Source of the DNA: Scedosporium boydii
Lineage: Eukaryota > Ascomycota > Sordariomycetes > Microascales > Microascaceae
Assembly (NCBI GenBank): GCA_002221725.1
Contig: NJFT01000026.1
Location: 186,001-250,000, forward strand
Direction: 5' to 3'
Length of the DNA: 64,000 nucleotides
The position numbers and the translations under genes are program-made. The notes under the pieces are model-generated. The model saw nothing but the letters and a program-made list of their open reading frames with translations, did not search any database and was not told the origin of the DNA. Of the stretch, positions 25,571 to 36,178 are shown one piece after another. Every line of letters starts with the position of its first letter. Position 1 is the first letter of the stretch.

Positions 25571-28399
25571 ATGACGAATGATTGTTGTGGAGGTATGAGC
25601 CGCATGAACAAATATTTTTTTACTTTTAATTTTCTTTTCGAATCCGATGGCTTCTTGCGAAGGGAACAGAATAGGAGAGAGATGGGTTGGCCTGTCGCAG
25701 CGTTGCGGAGCAAATCAGAAGGGGACATGAAAGAAAGTGCTGGCCACCGGGGCCGGCCTGATTTTGACACCTGGCGACCAAACCCGACGCTCACCAATCG
25801 ATGTTGGTCGCTTCAAAGTTATAATATTATCTATCTGCTTTAAAAAAAAAAAACATTGGTTGTTTCCGCATTCAGGTCTAATTCAAGAGCCTTGCCTCGC
25901 CAAGTTTTGCTTCTCCTAACCGGATTCCCGGGATTTTGAGGCAGGGACTGGCGGTGAAGAACGGCTTTATCTTTTGGTTGGGCGACGGTTTTGCCAATGC
26001 GAGGCGGACCTGCTGTGTGATGCTGTGTGACTGGAGGCGCATCCGGATCTCTGCCCAGTGCCAGCTCATGTACGAAGTATCAGTGGATTCAAGTGAGTGC
26101 GCTGTAGCTTCAGTTGCTTCAAGCCCGTTTCCCCCCTCCTTCGTCTCTTTCTAGGCAAAATCTGCGGTCTCGAGCTGGTGTTAGTCCAAATCGATTTGCA
26201 GACATTTTGATTCTTGGAATATCCTCTATCCTTTCGATTCGTCCTCTGGAAGTAGCGGTCAGGTGGAAAACAGCGATTGTTTAATTGGAACTCCGCCAAA
26301 GCCGCCAAAGTTTCATTTGCGGGTTTTTGGAATCTTGCTTTCATATGACCTAAAACTGTTGATCTTGTGATATCGTGAATCGAGCCCGTTGAAGTCCGGG
26401 ATGTTCGTGTTTCTGGGCCGGCCATGTACTGCAAGTCAGGCAGAAATCGCGGCTCGCGCACTGGGCAGCCAGAAAGAAGGTCATGGAGGGTGGAAGTAAC
26501 ACAACAGACGAACGTTCCAGGTAAGGCTCAGCGCCCGGTGTTCGGTTTGGCTTGATTTGGCTCCGCGACAGTGCATACCGAGTTTTCTATTGTCGAACTG
26601 GTGAGAGGTCAGCTCGGCCCTTGGCTCTGAACGCCACAGCCGCGGATCATTTTCTCCTTGAGGGCGAGGGGAGAAGGCCCGGTAAGGCCCGGCGAGTGTT
26701 CCTGGACAGCACTTACTTGATACCACACGCGATTTATCCCATGCCCACTTACATCGGCACGAGGATTGGGTTTCAACTGTCCTTGAGCCGCAAAAAAGAA
26801 AAAAAAAATTCCAGGTTTTGTTTGGGAGATTCCTCGCAGATTTCACATATCACGACATCAATGATCCATGTCCGTATTCGGACTCGAACAAACTTCCACG
26901 TCAACGCCAAGGACCAACATCGAAAGCAATGAATTGAGACCGATTGTTCGGCAGCTTGGGCCCAACCGTCCGATCGATGAAAGTTCGGACGGTGTGGCCG
27001 CTTGCTCCGCAGCACTTCAGGGATCTCTCTGCATAACGCGCATCATCGGTTTCTCCATAGAAATGCATCTCTTCCTGCATTCTTCCCTTGAACCGATTCC
27101 CCAGAAAGGCTCAAGCGTCTCCTTCTCAGAGATTCGCGATATGCGATATGCGGTGAATGCGCTACAGGGAAGTTGTCCCTTTCATAGTTCGGGGCGAGGG
27201 CCATTATTCGCAGTGATCAACCGTACAGCGGCATCTCCCAAGAGCCAATCGAAAAGATGAGGGCGCCTGCAGACTCCATGCATCTCCCATCACCAAGCAC
27301 TAGATGCGGAAGCACAGTAAAAAACCAATCAACCTTAATGCGTCTCTCCTGTCCGCCTCCCTTCCAATACCCTTCCTCTTTTAGACACACCTCTTCTTCA
27401 CTTGATTCTAAGCCACCTTCTCTCTCCGCTTTCTTGTTTTTCCCCCTCCTCTTTCTCCCCTAGGCACGTCGATGCCTAGAAAGGTTGGAAATCAACCTCT
27501 AGATTCGAGCCACCTATTAGTGGTAATGTGAAGAGCACAGCCCCTTCATCGACGTGCACTTCTCTAAGATCACCCCCTGAAGACAACCGAAAGATATCAA
27601 CCAAGGTGATGTGTGTGATTTCAGGCCGGAGTTGGGTTCGAAGGACTGTCCACGCGACGAGCTTGGATTGGTGTTAGTGGGCAAGTAGAGCTTGCGGGCT
27701 AGCTGTCAGCTGGTTACACACACACATAGAAAATACTCTCCGCTACAAGACCAGGCTGAGGAGATTGGAAACAGCAGGAGGGGGTATAGAAGCAACGAGA
27801 AAGAAGGGGGAAAGAAGAAGGTAAAACCGAAGGGAAATGAGCCAGAGAGGCTTGTCACACCCCCCCAGGTTGGCCGCGGCCAACTTGTATCGCAGCCCAA
27901 GAAATTAGGGAGTAGACTTTGAGGCTCTTAGGGATGCCAACCCTCGTCGGTCTCCGATGGGACAAGGAGCGAGAGGTCAATAAAGTACCCTGGTTACGAG
28001 AACGGCATAGCAAAGGTACACACAATCTAGAGGGCCGCCTTGTTCCCTGAGCCAGTCTCAACAGTCTAGATGCCTTCTGCTGTCCGCCTTCCTTGACCCC
28101 GCCCGTGTCTTCAATTGCAATTGTTCATAAAACCGGAGGATGTCCACAACGAAATGAGAAGTTGGCCGTTTACTTATCTTTTTTTATTTTAAGACGGGTT
28201 TATCCTATCTAATATGATGAGGTTATAGCCTTCATACTCTATCAATCCCAATTGCTTCTTTTGCTTCCTTCGATTCGTACACTCCTTCTTATACATTGTT
28301 CCACCCGCTCTTACACACCGAAACTCTCCTTTTCTCAACCCACGCCCTTTCTATACCGTCCTACTCCAGATCCTCATATTTTATTCCAAGTACAACACG
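25571..28399. other. Gene-free spacer Slm gene to Clr5 gene
   Basis: 2.8 kb with short open frames only (longest about 130 codons), no recognised domain and no RNA gene seen. One TACGAAGTA copy is at 26071. The last 150 bases are pyrimidine-rich and probably belong to the promoter or leader of the Clr5-domain gene. Confidence 0.55.
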
Positions 28400-29491
28400 A
28401 TGCCTGACGAGTGGCAACAGTACCATGGCACTATCGTCAACCTATACCAGGGCCAGAACAAGACCTGTGACGAGGTCCGCAAACACATGAAAAACAACTA
28501 CGGCTTTGTGAAATCGTGAGTCTTCTTCTGTGCATGTTTTTACTAGGGGAAGAAAAATGAGAAATATAAGCACCCTATCTTCACGTATTTTGATTTTATC
28601 TCTCCGTGGCGGATGTGTATCCTTTCCCGACGAAATAGCGGCAACTTGAATGCTGACCGCCGCCGGCCGCGGGTAGTGTCCGAAGCTACAGGTCTCACTT
28701 GAAACGATGGGGCATCAGAAAATACCAAAGACACAGGAGACCGAGCACACCGGGGCCCGCGAGCCCTTACGGGGACGGTCTGAGCCCAAACCGACTGGCC
28801 CCTTCTCCCTTGAACTCCAACATGGACACAGACGAGCCACCTTCCTCCCTTATCGCCAACGTCTCCGGCAGCCTCCCGGGCCCGATCCCTTCGGACGCCA
28901 AGAACTTTTCACACTATTTCGGGGACGGGACCGCGGCGGCTTTCACCTCCTACTCCACGGGGAGTCAGTACCTCTCTCCACTCGATTAGTTAGTTGATCC
29001 CCCCTTTTCCCCTTGTTGTTCACCTTATCTCGCGCCAAAGAGTCTATTCACTAATCTTCCTTTTCCTTTTTCCCTTCTCTTCTCATTCCAGCCATAGATT
29101 TTCTCCTATGCAGGATCAAAACAGGCCCGATCTTTTACTCGTTCATGGTCCTACTCTCCAGAGCCCAAACAGTCCAAACAGCCACAGTCCTGGTTATCCA
29201 CTCATTCCTGGTCCTACCCGCCCGGAGCCTTGGGCGCCGTTCCCGCACGACTTCTCTCTCACCGGCCCCTCCGAATCCGCCAACTTCGAGACCCCCCAGC
29301 TATCAATTCAAATACCTCCTAATTCCTACTCCGGAATTCCGCAATTCTGCGTAACCCCCGCTCCGGCGGAGGATCCGATAGAGGAAAGCCAGGGCGGCGA
29401 TTTTACCGATTCAGTTCCTGGTTCGGCATCCGGCCCGGCGTATAGCTTCAACAATTCCCAGCCTCCCTGGTCCGGAAACAGGAGGCGGTAA
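28400..29491 (+). CDS. Clr5-domain protein
   Basis: Small fungal protein with an N-terminal Clr5 domain, a helical module first seen in fission yeast Clr5 and very common in Pezizomycotina, where its molecular role is mostly unknown. Three exons: 28400-28515, 28692-28967, 29092-29491, all in phase, 263 residues. Start MPDEWQQYHGTIVNLYQGQ and the exon 1/2 join NNYGFVKSSHLKRWGIRKYQ carry the Clr5 signature (W at position 5, the FVKS turn, then KRWG). Residues after about 60 are low-complexity, rich in Pro, Ser and Asn, without a second domain. A stop at 28987 follows if intron 2 is retained. The strong match to the Clr5 pattern makes the N-terminus secure; the third exon is inferred from phase and splice sites. 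Confidence 0.82.
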
Positions 29492-30367
29492 ACTGACATG
29501 TGTTTATATATATGCCAGAAAGAGAAAGAGAAAAAGGAAAAAAAAGAGAAAAAAAAAATTAAAAAAGCTAAAACGAGGTTAAAAAAGAGGAAAAAGAAAA
29601 AGAGAACAAAAAAAGAACGAAAAGACGAGACAGACTCTTCGGGCAACTTTACCCCGGATCGTGGTGGGGCTTGATTCTTAGACGATGGACGTAGACCAAT
29701 CGTCTGCCTGCCTCTCACTTGATGAGGCGGCCTCAGCCAACAGCTCGCGGGGTACGAATCTAGGGCAAGATCAACGGGTCTTCTGTTTGCGGGCTGGGGG
29801 ACATGGGGAAAGTAGGGTTGGAACAGGAAGAACCATTACGAATCTCCTTTGTGACTGATTTATGACGCGATGAATGTGGATGAGCCCACGATGTCGAGGA
29901 GTGACGATGGGATGAAGCGTTTTGGCTTTTTAGAGTTACGATTTCTTTTTTTTTCTTCTTCTTTTATGACTCTTTTTCTTTTGTTTTTCGTTTCTTCTGT
30001 TTCTTATATTTTTCTTCTTTATTTTCTTCGTTTGGTTCTTCTGTTTCTATATACCCAAGTGTTATGGCCAGCCCTACCAGCGCCAGAGATGTAAATAGCC
30101 TCGTCTTTTTTTTTTTGATAGCAGCAAACGACTCCGGATCGCACGATACATATTACATAGCATAGCTTGCATGTCCATCAACCATGTCCGTCGTATTGAT
30201 CAGTGGCTTGGCGAAAAACCCGCGGTTGGTCCATCGGCGTATGGGGTGAGCAAATAACAAAGCGAGAGTTCCTCGTCCAAGCTCCTGCCGAGATCCAGGC
30301 GGAAAGAAGAAAAGGAGCGCCTTCATGTATGAAACCAGGTATTAAATCCACTTTAGGCTCAGGCGTC
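29492..30367. other. Convergent spacer with purine and pyrimidine tracts
   Basis: Holds both 3' UTRs of convergent genes. About 29515-29625 is almost pure A/G on the + strand and about 29940-30055 is almost pure T/C, so the two could pair. No gene seen. Confidence 0.6.
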
Positions 30368-32577
30368 TTACGAATCTGCGAGTTTGGCGAAGTGTTTCGA
30401 CCAGAGCCATCCGACCCGTTCGGATGGATCGTCCTCGTTGAAGGCGAGCCAGAGTTCGCCTTTCTCCGCGATCACGTCGAATATCTGGGAAGTTTCATGT
30501 TAGCTGGAGCGTACATAATCCCGCCCGTATTTCTTAAAGAAGAAACGCACCTCGCCAGCTTGATAAGTCAAGTACGGATACCCAGCTTCAAATTTAGGTG
30601 TTTGCAAGTCGAAGGAAAACAGCGAAGCGCCTAGCCACAAAACCTTGTATCCATTCTTGACACGATGAAAATTTTCGGGTTCGTCTTCATCTTCGACACT
30701 TGGGGATGAAGGGAGATCGAGAGCTGAACGGAAAAGACCCGAGAATCGTCGGGGCCGCTTCTGAGAAACGTCAGCACCGAGTTAGTTACCCATAGAAAAT
30801 TCGAGAATCGAATGAAAAGATTATCTCTTACCGGATTGGAATTTACCTCTGCCCTACAATGGTGACATGCCGTGCCCCCATCATCCTGATACCAGCGAAT
30901 GTGGCAGGTTGGGCATTGAACTGTCCTAGAAGACTCGGAGAGGCTTTCCGAATCGCTTTCATCCTCGGACTCTTCCACATCAGTCTCCTCTTCGGGGGAG
31001 TTTATCTCGAGGCCTTCGATAGATAAGGGTAGAGATTCGAGTGCCAGGAGTTGTAGGTGCCTTCCTAGGTGCTGGTAATAATGCATTGACGGATTCCTCT
31101 GGGCTATTAGCGGGTCGGGTGGTTCCCACTCATCGCATAGAGGACAGGACTTAATGTGCCAGATTGGCCGCTTGAAGGCATCCAGGACCGTCCGCATCTG
31201 GTTTTCTGTGATATGGCCGGGGTGGTGGGTGTAGAGGTGGCGCTTCATGTCTTTTTCGGTACCGGTGTCGAATGCTGCTCCGCCGCTAGTAATGCATAAA
31301 TTACAAGACCATCGACACTGATGAACTTTTAGCTCGTGATCTATCCATTCGCGGCGAGTAGGAAACAAGGCCGATGGCGAAGAACAGTACTCAAACGTGC
31401 AGACATAGGGTTGGAGATCCGCAAAAACATGGCGTCTGGTGGATTAGACAGGTAAACTCCTCGTCAGCAAAAACATCATCCCATGTGGTTTCACCTTTAA
31501 CGCTCAGATGAAAAGAAAATCGCTTTGTAGAAGGTAACCACATACTTCCACTCAAAACGGTTCCCCATGGTTTGGATAGTGCGGCAGTAAGGGCATTCGA
31601 ATGCTTTGTCGTATTCCGCTTGAACCCCCTCCATCACCATGTCTGTGAGGTCTGGAATTCTCCTTCCAATGGTCTGGCCCTCGCTATCAGTCATGAAGGA
31701 AGTAGCGAAAGTACAAATAGACAACCGATTGAGCGCCACATCGGAGCTCTGGCCAGGGTGAGACGACTTGAGATCCTCGACATATGTCGTGGCGAGCGTG
31801 GACAAATCATCTGTAGCTCCTCCCAAGTGGGCGTTCGACAGCTTCTGGCGGTGTTCTTGCCTGTACTGGATAAACTGCCTTCGTAAGGTTATCGCATTCC
31901 CCAGGCGCTTTGAAAGCCATAGAGTGCGCTTCGTCTTGGGGTACTTATCAGAGACGCCGCTGATATCCGGGGATGCTTCGAGCGGTGTAAACGTATCAAG
32001 AGGGGGGAAGCGACCTCTCGGACGGTGTCTGCGTATTATTATCGACAGAGCAAAAAGGTGGCTAACGGACGACTGGATGCCCAGTACCAGCTCTCTCAGT
32101 GGCTCCCAAATGGGGTCTGACGCTGGACGAGCTGTTGAGTTTGCACTTCCATCATCCGTTTCCAAATCCGAAAGGAAGTTGAAAGCTGTGGACATTGGCG
32201 TTTCTCGTCAACTCTATCACGCAGAACTATTGCTGCCACGCCCAGCTACTCAACCAAGCCCGCGAAGTGAAGTTTGGCTCATGCTGCTCACCTCTCATAG
32301 CCAAGTTTTCCAACCTTTCAAGACCGGTTAGGACGCCCGTCCGTAAATAGGCTGCGCTTCTCAGCCGGGAATCCAGCGACTTAGTGGACTTGGGATGTTG
32401 GAGGGCACCGAGATTCCCGATCCAAACCCTAAAACGCCCAGCATTATCCTCGGAGATCTCCTTCAAGTCACCCAGAGTGGGATAATTCCGGAGGCGATTC
32501 AAAAGGCCGTCTAGAGCCACGACGCACAAGGAAGTCAAGGAGTATAAGGATGGGAAAGAGGTGGCCTGCGAGTCCAT
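30368..32577 (-). CDS. C2H2 zinc-finger (acuF-like family) protein with C-terminal SH3-like domain
   Basis: Member of a large fungal family with a C2H2 finger region often named after acuF-linked proteins; function unknown. Five exons on the minus strand: 32577-32292, 32203-31546, 31435-30832, 30760-30551, 30484-30368, all in phase, about 624 residues. The N-terminal half is helical, with a CPYC near its end. The exon 2/3 join gives WKRHVFADLQPYVCTFEYC, the family hallmark. Next come finger-like pairs CRWSCNLC with HLYTHHPGH, and SCPLCDEWEPP with HYYQHLGRHLQ. A further zinc ribbon CPTCHIRWYQDDGGTACHHC follows. Exons 4 and 5 encode an SH3-like domain (SLFSFDLQ, YLTYQAGEIFDVI, GELWLAFNEDD, GWLWSKHFAKL). 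The exon 2 acceptor (GAG) is unusual, and exon 3 could end 15 bases earlier. It starts 347 bp from the divergent DUF7580 gene. Confidence 0.82.
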
Positions 32578-32924
32578 TTTGAGGATGTATTATGGTGCAT
32601 TACGAAGTCCCTCAGATGAATTGTTCTCTCATCCACGAACACACTGAACCATCTCCACGTGACTGCGACTGCGACTGCGCAAAGCCCATGATGGATTGAT
32701 ACGATGATGGGATTCGGTGATTGGATGATTGGATTCTGGGTCTATTGAGAGAAGCACAGCTGTGCATGAGAATGAGGGGTTTCTCTCCTGTGGTTCAGCC
32801 GCACCATCCCAGCGTTGCGTCTTTCGGCAATGGCAAGGTAGGGACGGGCTGGTGTTTCCTCTCCTCTCCTTGAACCATATCCATGCAGTGGGGAAAAACA
32901 AAGGGCGATAAGATTCAAATCTGA
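32578..32924. promoter_or_regulatory. Short shared promoter between divergent genes
   Basis: 347-bp spacer between the ATGs of the zinc-finger/SH3 gene and the DUF7580 gene. It includes three tandem GACTGC units at 32660-32677 and repeated GATTGGAT-like words at about 32706-32735. The distance suggests a bidirectional promoter; no factor site was assigned. Confidence 0.5.
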
Positions 32925-34978
32925 ATGTCGGGTTTCGAGATCGCCGGGCTGGTCCTTGGAGCTTTCCCCCTCTTACTCGAGGCGGCGAAAGAGCTCCGGG
33001 GCGTCTTCCGAGATGTGAGGACCTGGTGGAAATTCGAGAGGGAATTCGAGGATCTCATCTCGTCTATCGAAAGGGAGCAAATTGCCTTTTCCCTGAACCT
33101 CGAAATTCTCCTCGCGCCGTTGGACATCAGCGAAGAAGAACGAGAGGCAATGCAGTTTGACCCAAATTCGGTTCTCTGGCACAGTCCCAAGATTCAAGCC
33201 GAGCTCAAAAGACGAATCCAGGCTCGGTACTTCCCTTGGTTCATGAGGGAACTCAAAGATATCGAGGATTCTCTGGGCGAGTTGTGCGATATACTGGCAA
33301 TCGGCAAGGTGAGAGGGAATCTATGCTTTTGATGCGAGCTATATAGGAACGAAACTCATGAGTGTTGTTCTTAGCTAGATAAAATGAGCAACGATAGGTT
33401 AGAACACGAAATGTTCAAGCTGAAAACCAGTTTCTTCCACAAGAAAGACCAATTGCTTTCCAGAATAAGAAACAAGAACGACGCGCTCTGGAGGTTCCTC
33501 GACCAGGCCTTTAGCAGGATCCAGTTAACGCCATCTCCAAAACGAGGTTCTGGCGCGACCTCGTTCACGGAAGTACAGGAACACGCACAAGCTCTGTACC
33601 GGTGCCTGCAACTGCAGTGGTTTTGCACCTGTACTCAAAACCATCCGTGTGGTATCAAAGTCCAGCCAAGCGAGGGCAGAAAGGATGACGAGAAGGCATA
33701 TCTTCAAGTTCTCTTCGACGACAGTTCCTGCCGCACTCAGTTGAAAGTGATGGTGGAGTCAGCGGCGATCGAGAAGCCACAGGCGGTAGAGCGGTACAGA
33801 CCGGATGACATTTCTGAATTAGCCCAGAAGATGTCGATCAAGAACCGGCTCAAGCAGCGCTTCGGATTGAAAGGGTCAAAGGCAGTTCCGTTGTTGGCAG
33901 TCTCTAGTGTCCTGACTGCGAATAATGTTCATCCTGCAGATTTCGCTCTGGATGAAGAGCCTAAAAAATACCGCGGAAAACTCTCGAGACTTGTGGTACC
34001 GGGTTACTCGAGAGAGAGGAGATCTACTTCACCTACTAGTACCATCAGAAGCTCTACATCTAGAGCCAGCGCTTCAGAAACGTGAGTTCTCCTCTACTGG
34101 GGTACTGGATTCCAAATCTACTGTTTAAGAAGCCGGAGTTATTGACAAGCCAAAACAGTCAACGGGGTCCATCCCCGACCCCGGCCCCGGCTCCTCGGCG
34201 GGTGCGTTTCGCCAATGACCAAGCCGAAAACTCTACCCAGCTTGAGCGCAAGAACGCCAAGGTTATCACCGACCTCTGCTCTACAATCCAATGCCAAGAC
34301 ATGGACTGCTGCTTAGGCTTCCTTCAACCAGACCGAGGAAACAGACTCTTCATCTATTTAGACCCCCCAGACCAGTCCGAACTTCAGGACTGCAAGTTAG
34401 AATCCGTAGAAAGCTTCCTCAGTAATACGCCGCGGAGGGAGACGCGGATTCGCCTTGGGCTATCGTTGGCCCTTAGTCTTCTTTACTTGGGCCCAACGCC
34501 ATGGGTTCCGCCGTCATGGACCAAGTCGGAGCTCCTTGTCCTAAGAGGAAGTGGTACGGGCACTGAGAAACCACAGCCATACTTCTCCCACGCCTCGCTT
34601 CCCAAAACACTGAAAAAAAGGCCGGCCCAGGCCGGGACCGCAGCAGCACGAGCACGGGAGAGCCTTTTCAAACTGGGCGTCGTCCTCTTGGAACTCGTGT
34701 TCCGCGACACCTTAGAAAACCAACACTTTAGGGCCGACTACCTCGACAAAACCGGCCAGCCTAACGACTTGACCGACCTTTGCACGGCATTGAGGTGGCA
34801 AACCCGTGCAGAGGAAGAGTTTGGCTTTGGGCTGGCGGACGCAATCCGGAAGTGCATTCTGTGCGCGTTCGACCCGACGCCGGACTTGGGAAATTCGGCG
34901 TTCTTGCAGGCTGTGAGGCAGGGTGTTATAAGTCCTCTTACCACGTTTTTGAATATGTGGAGTTCGGGAGGATTCTGA
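32925..34978 (+). CDS. DUF7580-family protein with HeLo-like N-terminus
   Basis: Fungal-specific protein of the DUF7580 group, whose N-termini resemble the HeLo-type helical domains of prion-forming and incompatibility proteins. Molecular function is unknown. Three exons: 32925-33308, 33375-34081, and exon 3 from about 34159 (34150 also keeps phase) to 34978; about 636 residues. It opens with MSGFEIAGLVLGAFPLLLEA, a typical hydrophobic first helix, then helices with WWKFEREFEDLISSIERE. The C-terminal half has the family block RLGLSLALSLLYLGPTPWV, then LFKLGVVLLELVF, which looks like the alpha-F helix of a protein kinase, and ends with DAIRKCILCAFDP. No kinase catalytic motif is present, so any kinase fold would be inactive. 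Ser/Arg-rich linker around 335-370. Divergent from the zinc-finger/SH3 gene. Confidence 0.82.
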
Positions 34979-35710
34979 GGTCATTGGTGCCAGTCCTCTG
35001 CATCCGTGCGATCTCTAGATTCTGGTGTGGTAAAGGAGCCGAATGAGAATCATCGCGGGTTGAGCTTGGCGCCGGTCCACGGAAAGGAGATGCAGCGAGC
35101 TATGTCGATAAGCGATTAATACTGCAATTTACGATACTGAGGGCTTAACTGAAGGAGAGGTGTAGAATAATGAGAAGCTCTGTCACTAGATGAGGGAGTT
35201 GCGAAAACTGCATGTGAGGTATTTCAAAGTATAGTGAGAACGTAGGAAAGGTCTTATAAGTTATTTGATATTTCTTTTCGGTCAAACAGATAGGCAAAAA
35301 AGGAAAAAAAACCTTCAGCAAAACAATCCGTATTCCACAACAACGAGACACAGAGAAGAAGGCCGAGGAGCCTATGGTGAAATAAACCCGGATCGTACAA
35401 CGAATTTCCCCGTATAATCATCCACAGAGCTACTTTTCGCGGAAACAAGCTCGTCAAGTTTCTCCCGACATGTCACGGCGGGCTAGTCAAGAGACGTGTC
35501 ATTAGAAAGCTTAGGACCTTCTCGGTGGACTGACGCAACGCCGTTTATAGGTAGTCGCAGGTGCGATGTCTTCGATCAGTCCTGGCGACACTCTTGAAGG
35601 GGCTTCTGGGAGGGAAGTCATTCGAAGTCAGAAACAGAAGTAAGGTGCATGAGCTAAGACGTCGCGCCCTCTCCTACACTTACCTCGCCTTTCTGTCTCT
35701 CCACATGCCA
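34979..35710. other. Convergent spacer
   Basis: Spacer between the convergent DUF7580 gene and the small unknown gene. No feature was recognised. Confidence 0.5.
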
Positions 35711-36178
35711 TCAGTTAAAGCGTCGGTGATGCTTTACATATTCGTCAGGTATCCGCTCCAAGAAGACAACCTCGTCCTCCATATACCGTCGGACCGGCAA
35801 CCCAAGATACTCCCTCAAGTTGGGTAGCCTCCGGAACTCAACCAGAGGGTCTTGGCGCCTTTCGGGAATCCAAATCTCGTGGATCACCACTTTTCTTCTA
35901 CCCTCTCGCACCCGGAAGTCTGCAAGGGACTCGGCCGCCTTGGGGCTCTCCTCGTAGGCGGATATGAGGGAAGTGAGGTTCATGTTGGATAGCGACCCAT
36001 GGTCCCGAACCGCATCGCGAGTATCATAGAATTCGGGCGTATTGCGAAAGGGGGAGAGGGTTATGGGGCCATCTTCCCGAGGCTGTGCGACGATGCCTCG
36101 GCCCCGCTCATAGCGGTCTCGAGAGGAGGAGTCCTCCACGCGGTGGAAGATGATAAAGCCGTCGCTGTAATCGATCAT
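35711..36178 (-). CDS. Small protein of unknown function
   Basis: Intronless frame of 155 residues, not recognised. I chose the ATG at 36178 (MIDYSDGFIIFHRVEDSS) over an in-frame ATG at 36229, because the protein looks compositionally even from there and the start has A at -3. The product is rich in Arg, Glu and Asp, with no signal peptide, membrane segment or cysteine pattern. The end is ERIPDEYVKHHRRFN. It lies convergent to the DUF7580 gene, with gene-poor DNA upstream. The frame could be spurious; length and balanced codon content favour a real gene only moderately. Confidence 0.45.
   Translation of the reverse strand: MIDYSDGFIIFHRVEDSSSRDRYERGRGIVAQPREDGPITLSPFRNTPEFYDTRDAVRDHGSLSNMNLTSLISAYEESPKAAESLADFRVREGRRKVVIHEIWIPERRQDPLVEFRRLPNLREYLGLPVRRYMEDEVVFLERIPDEYVKHHRRFN

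Larger units (their letters stand above)
8289..26079. repeat. Dispersed 9-bp motif TACGAAGTA / TACGGAGTA
   Basis: Exact copies (either strand) of TACGAAGTA start at 8289, 9221, 9787, 10757, 13846, 14043, 17426, 17434 (overlapping pair), 18470, 22722 and 26071; the TACGGAGTA variant starts at 8417, 9550 and 10795. Many near-copies lie between them. All listed copies are outside the CDSs. The arms TAC and GTA are mutually inverted, so each copy is a near-palindrome. Similar short elements are scattered through other Pezizomycotina genomes; their role is not known to me. Confidence 0.7.
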
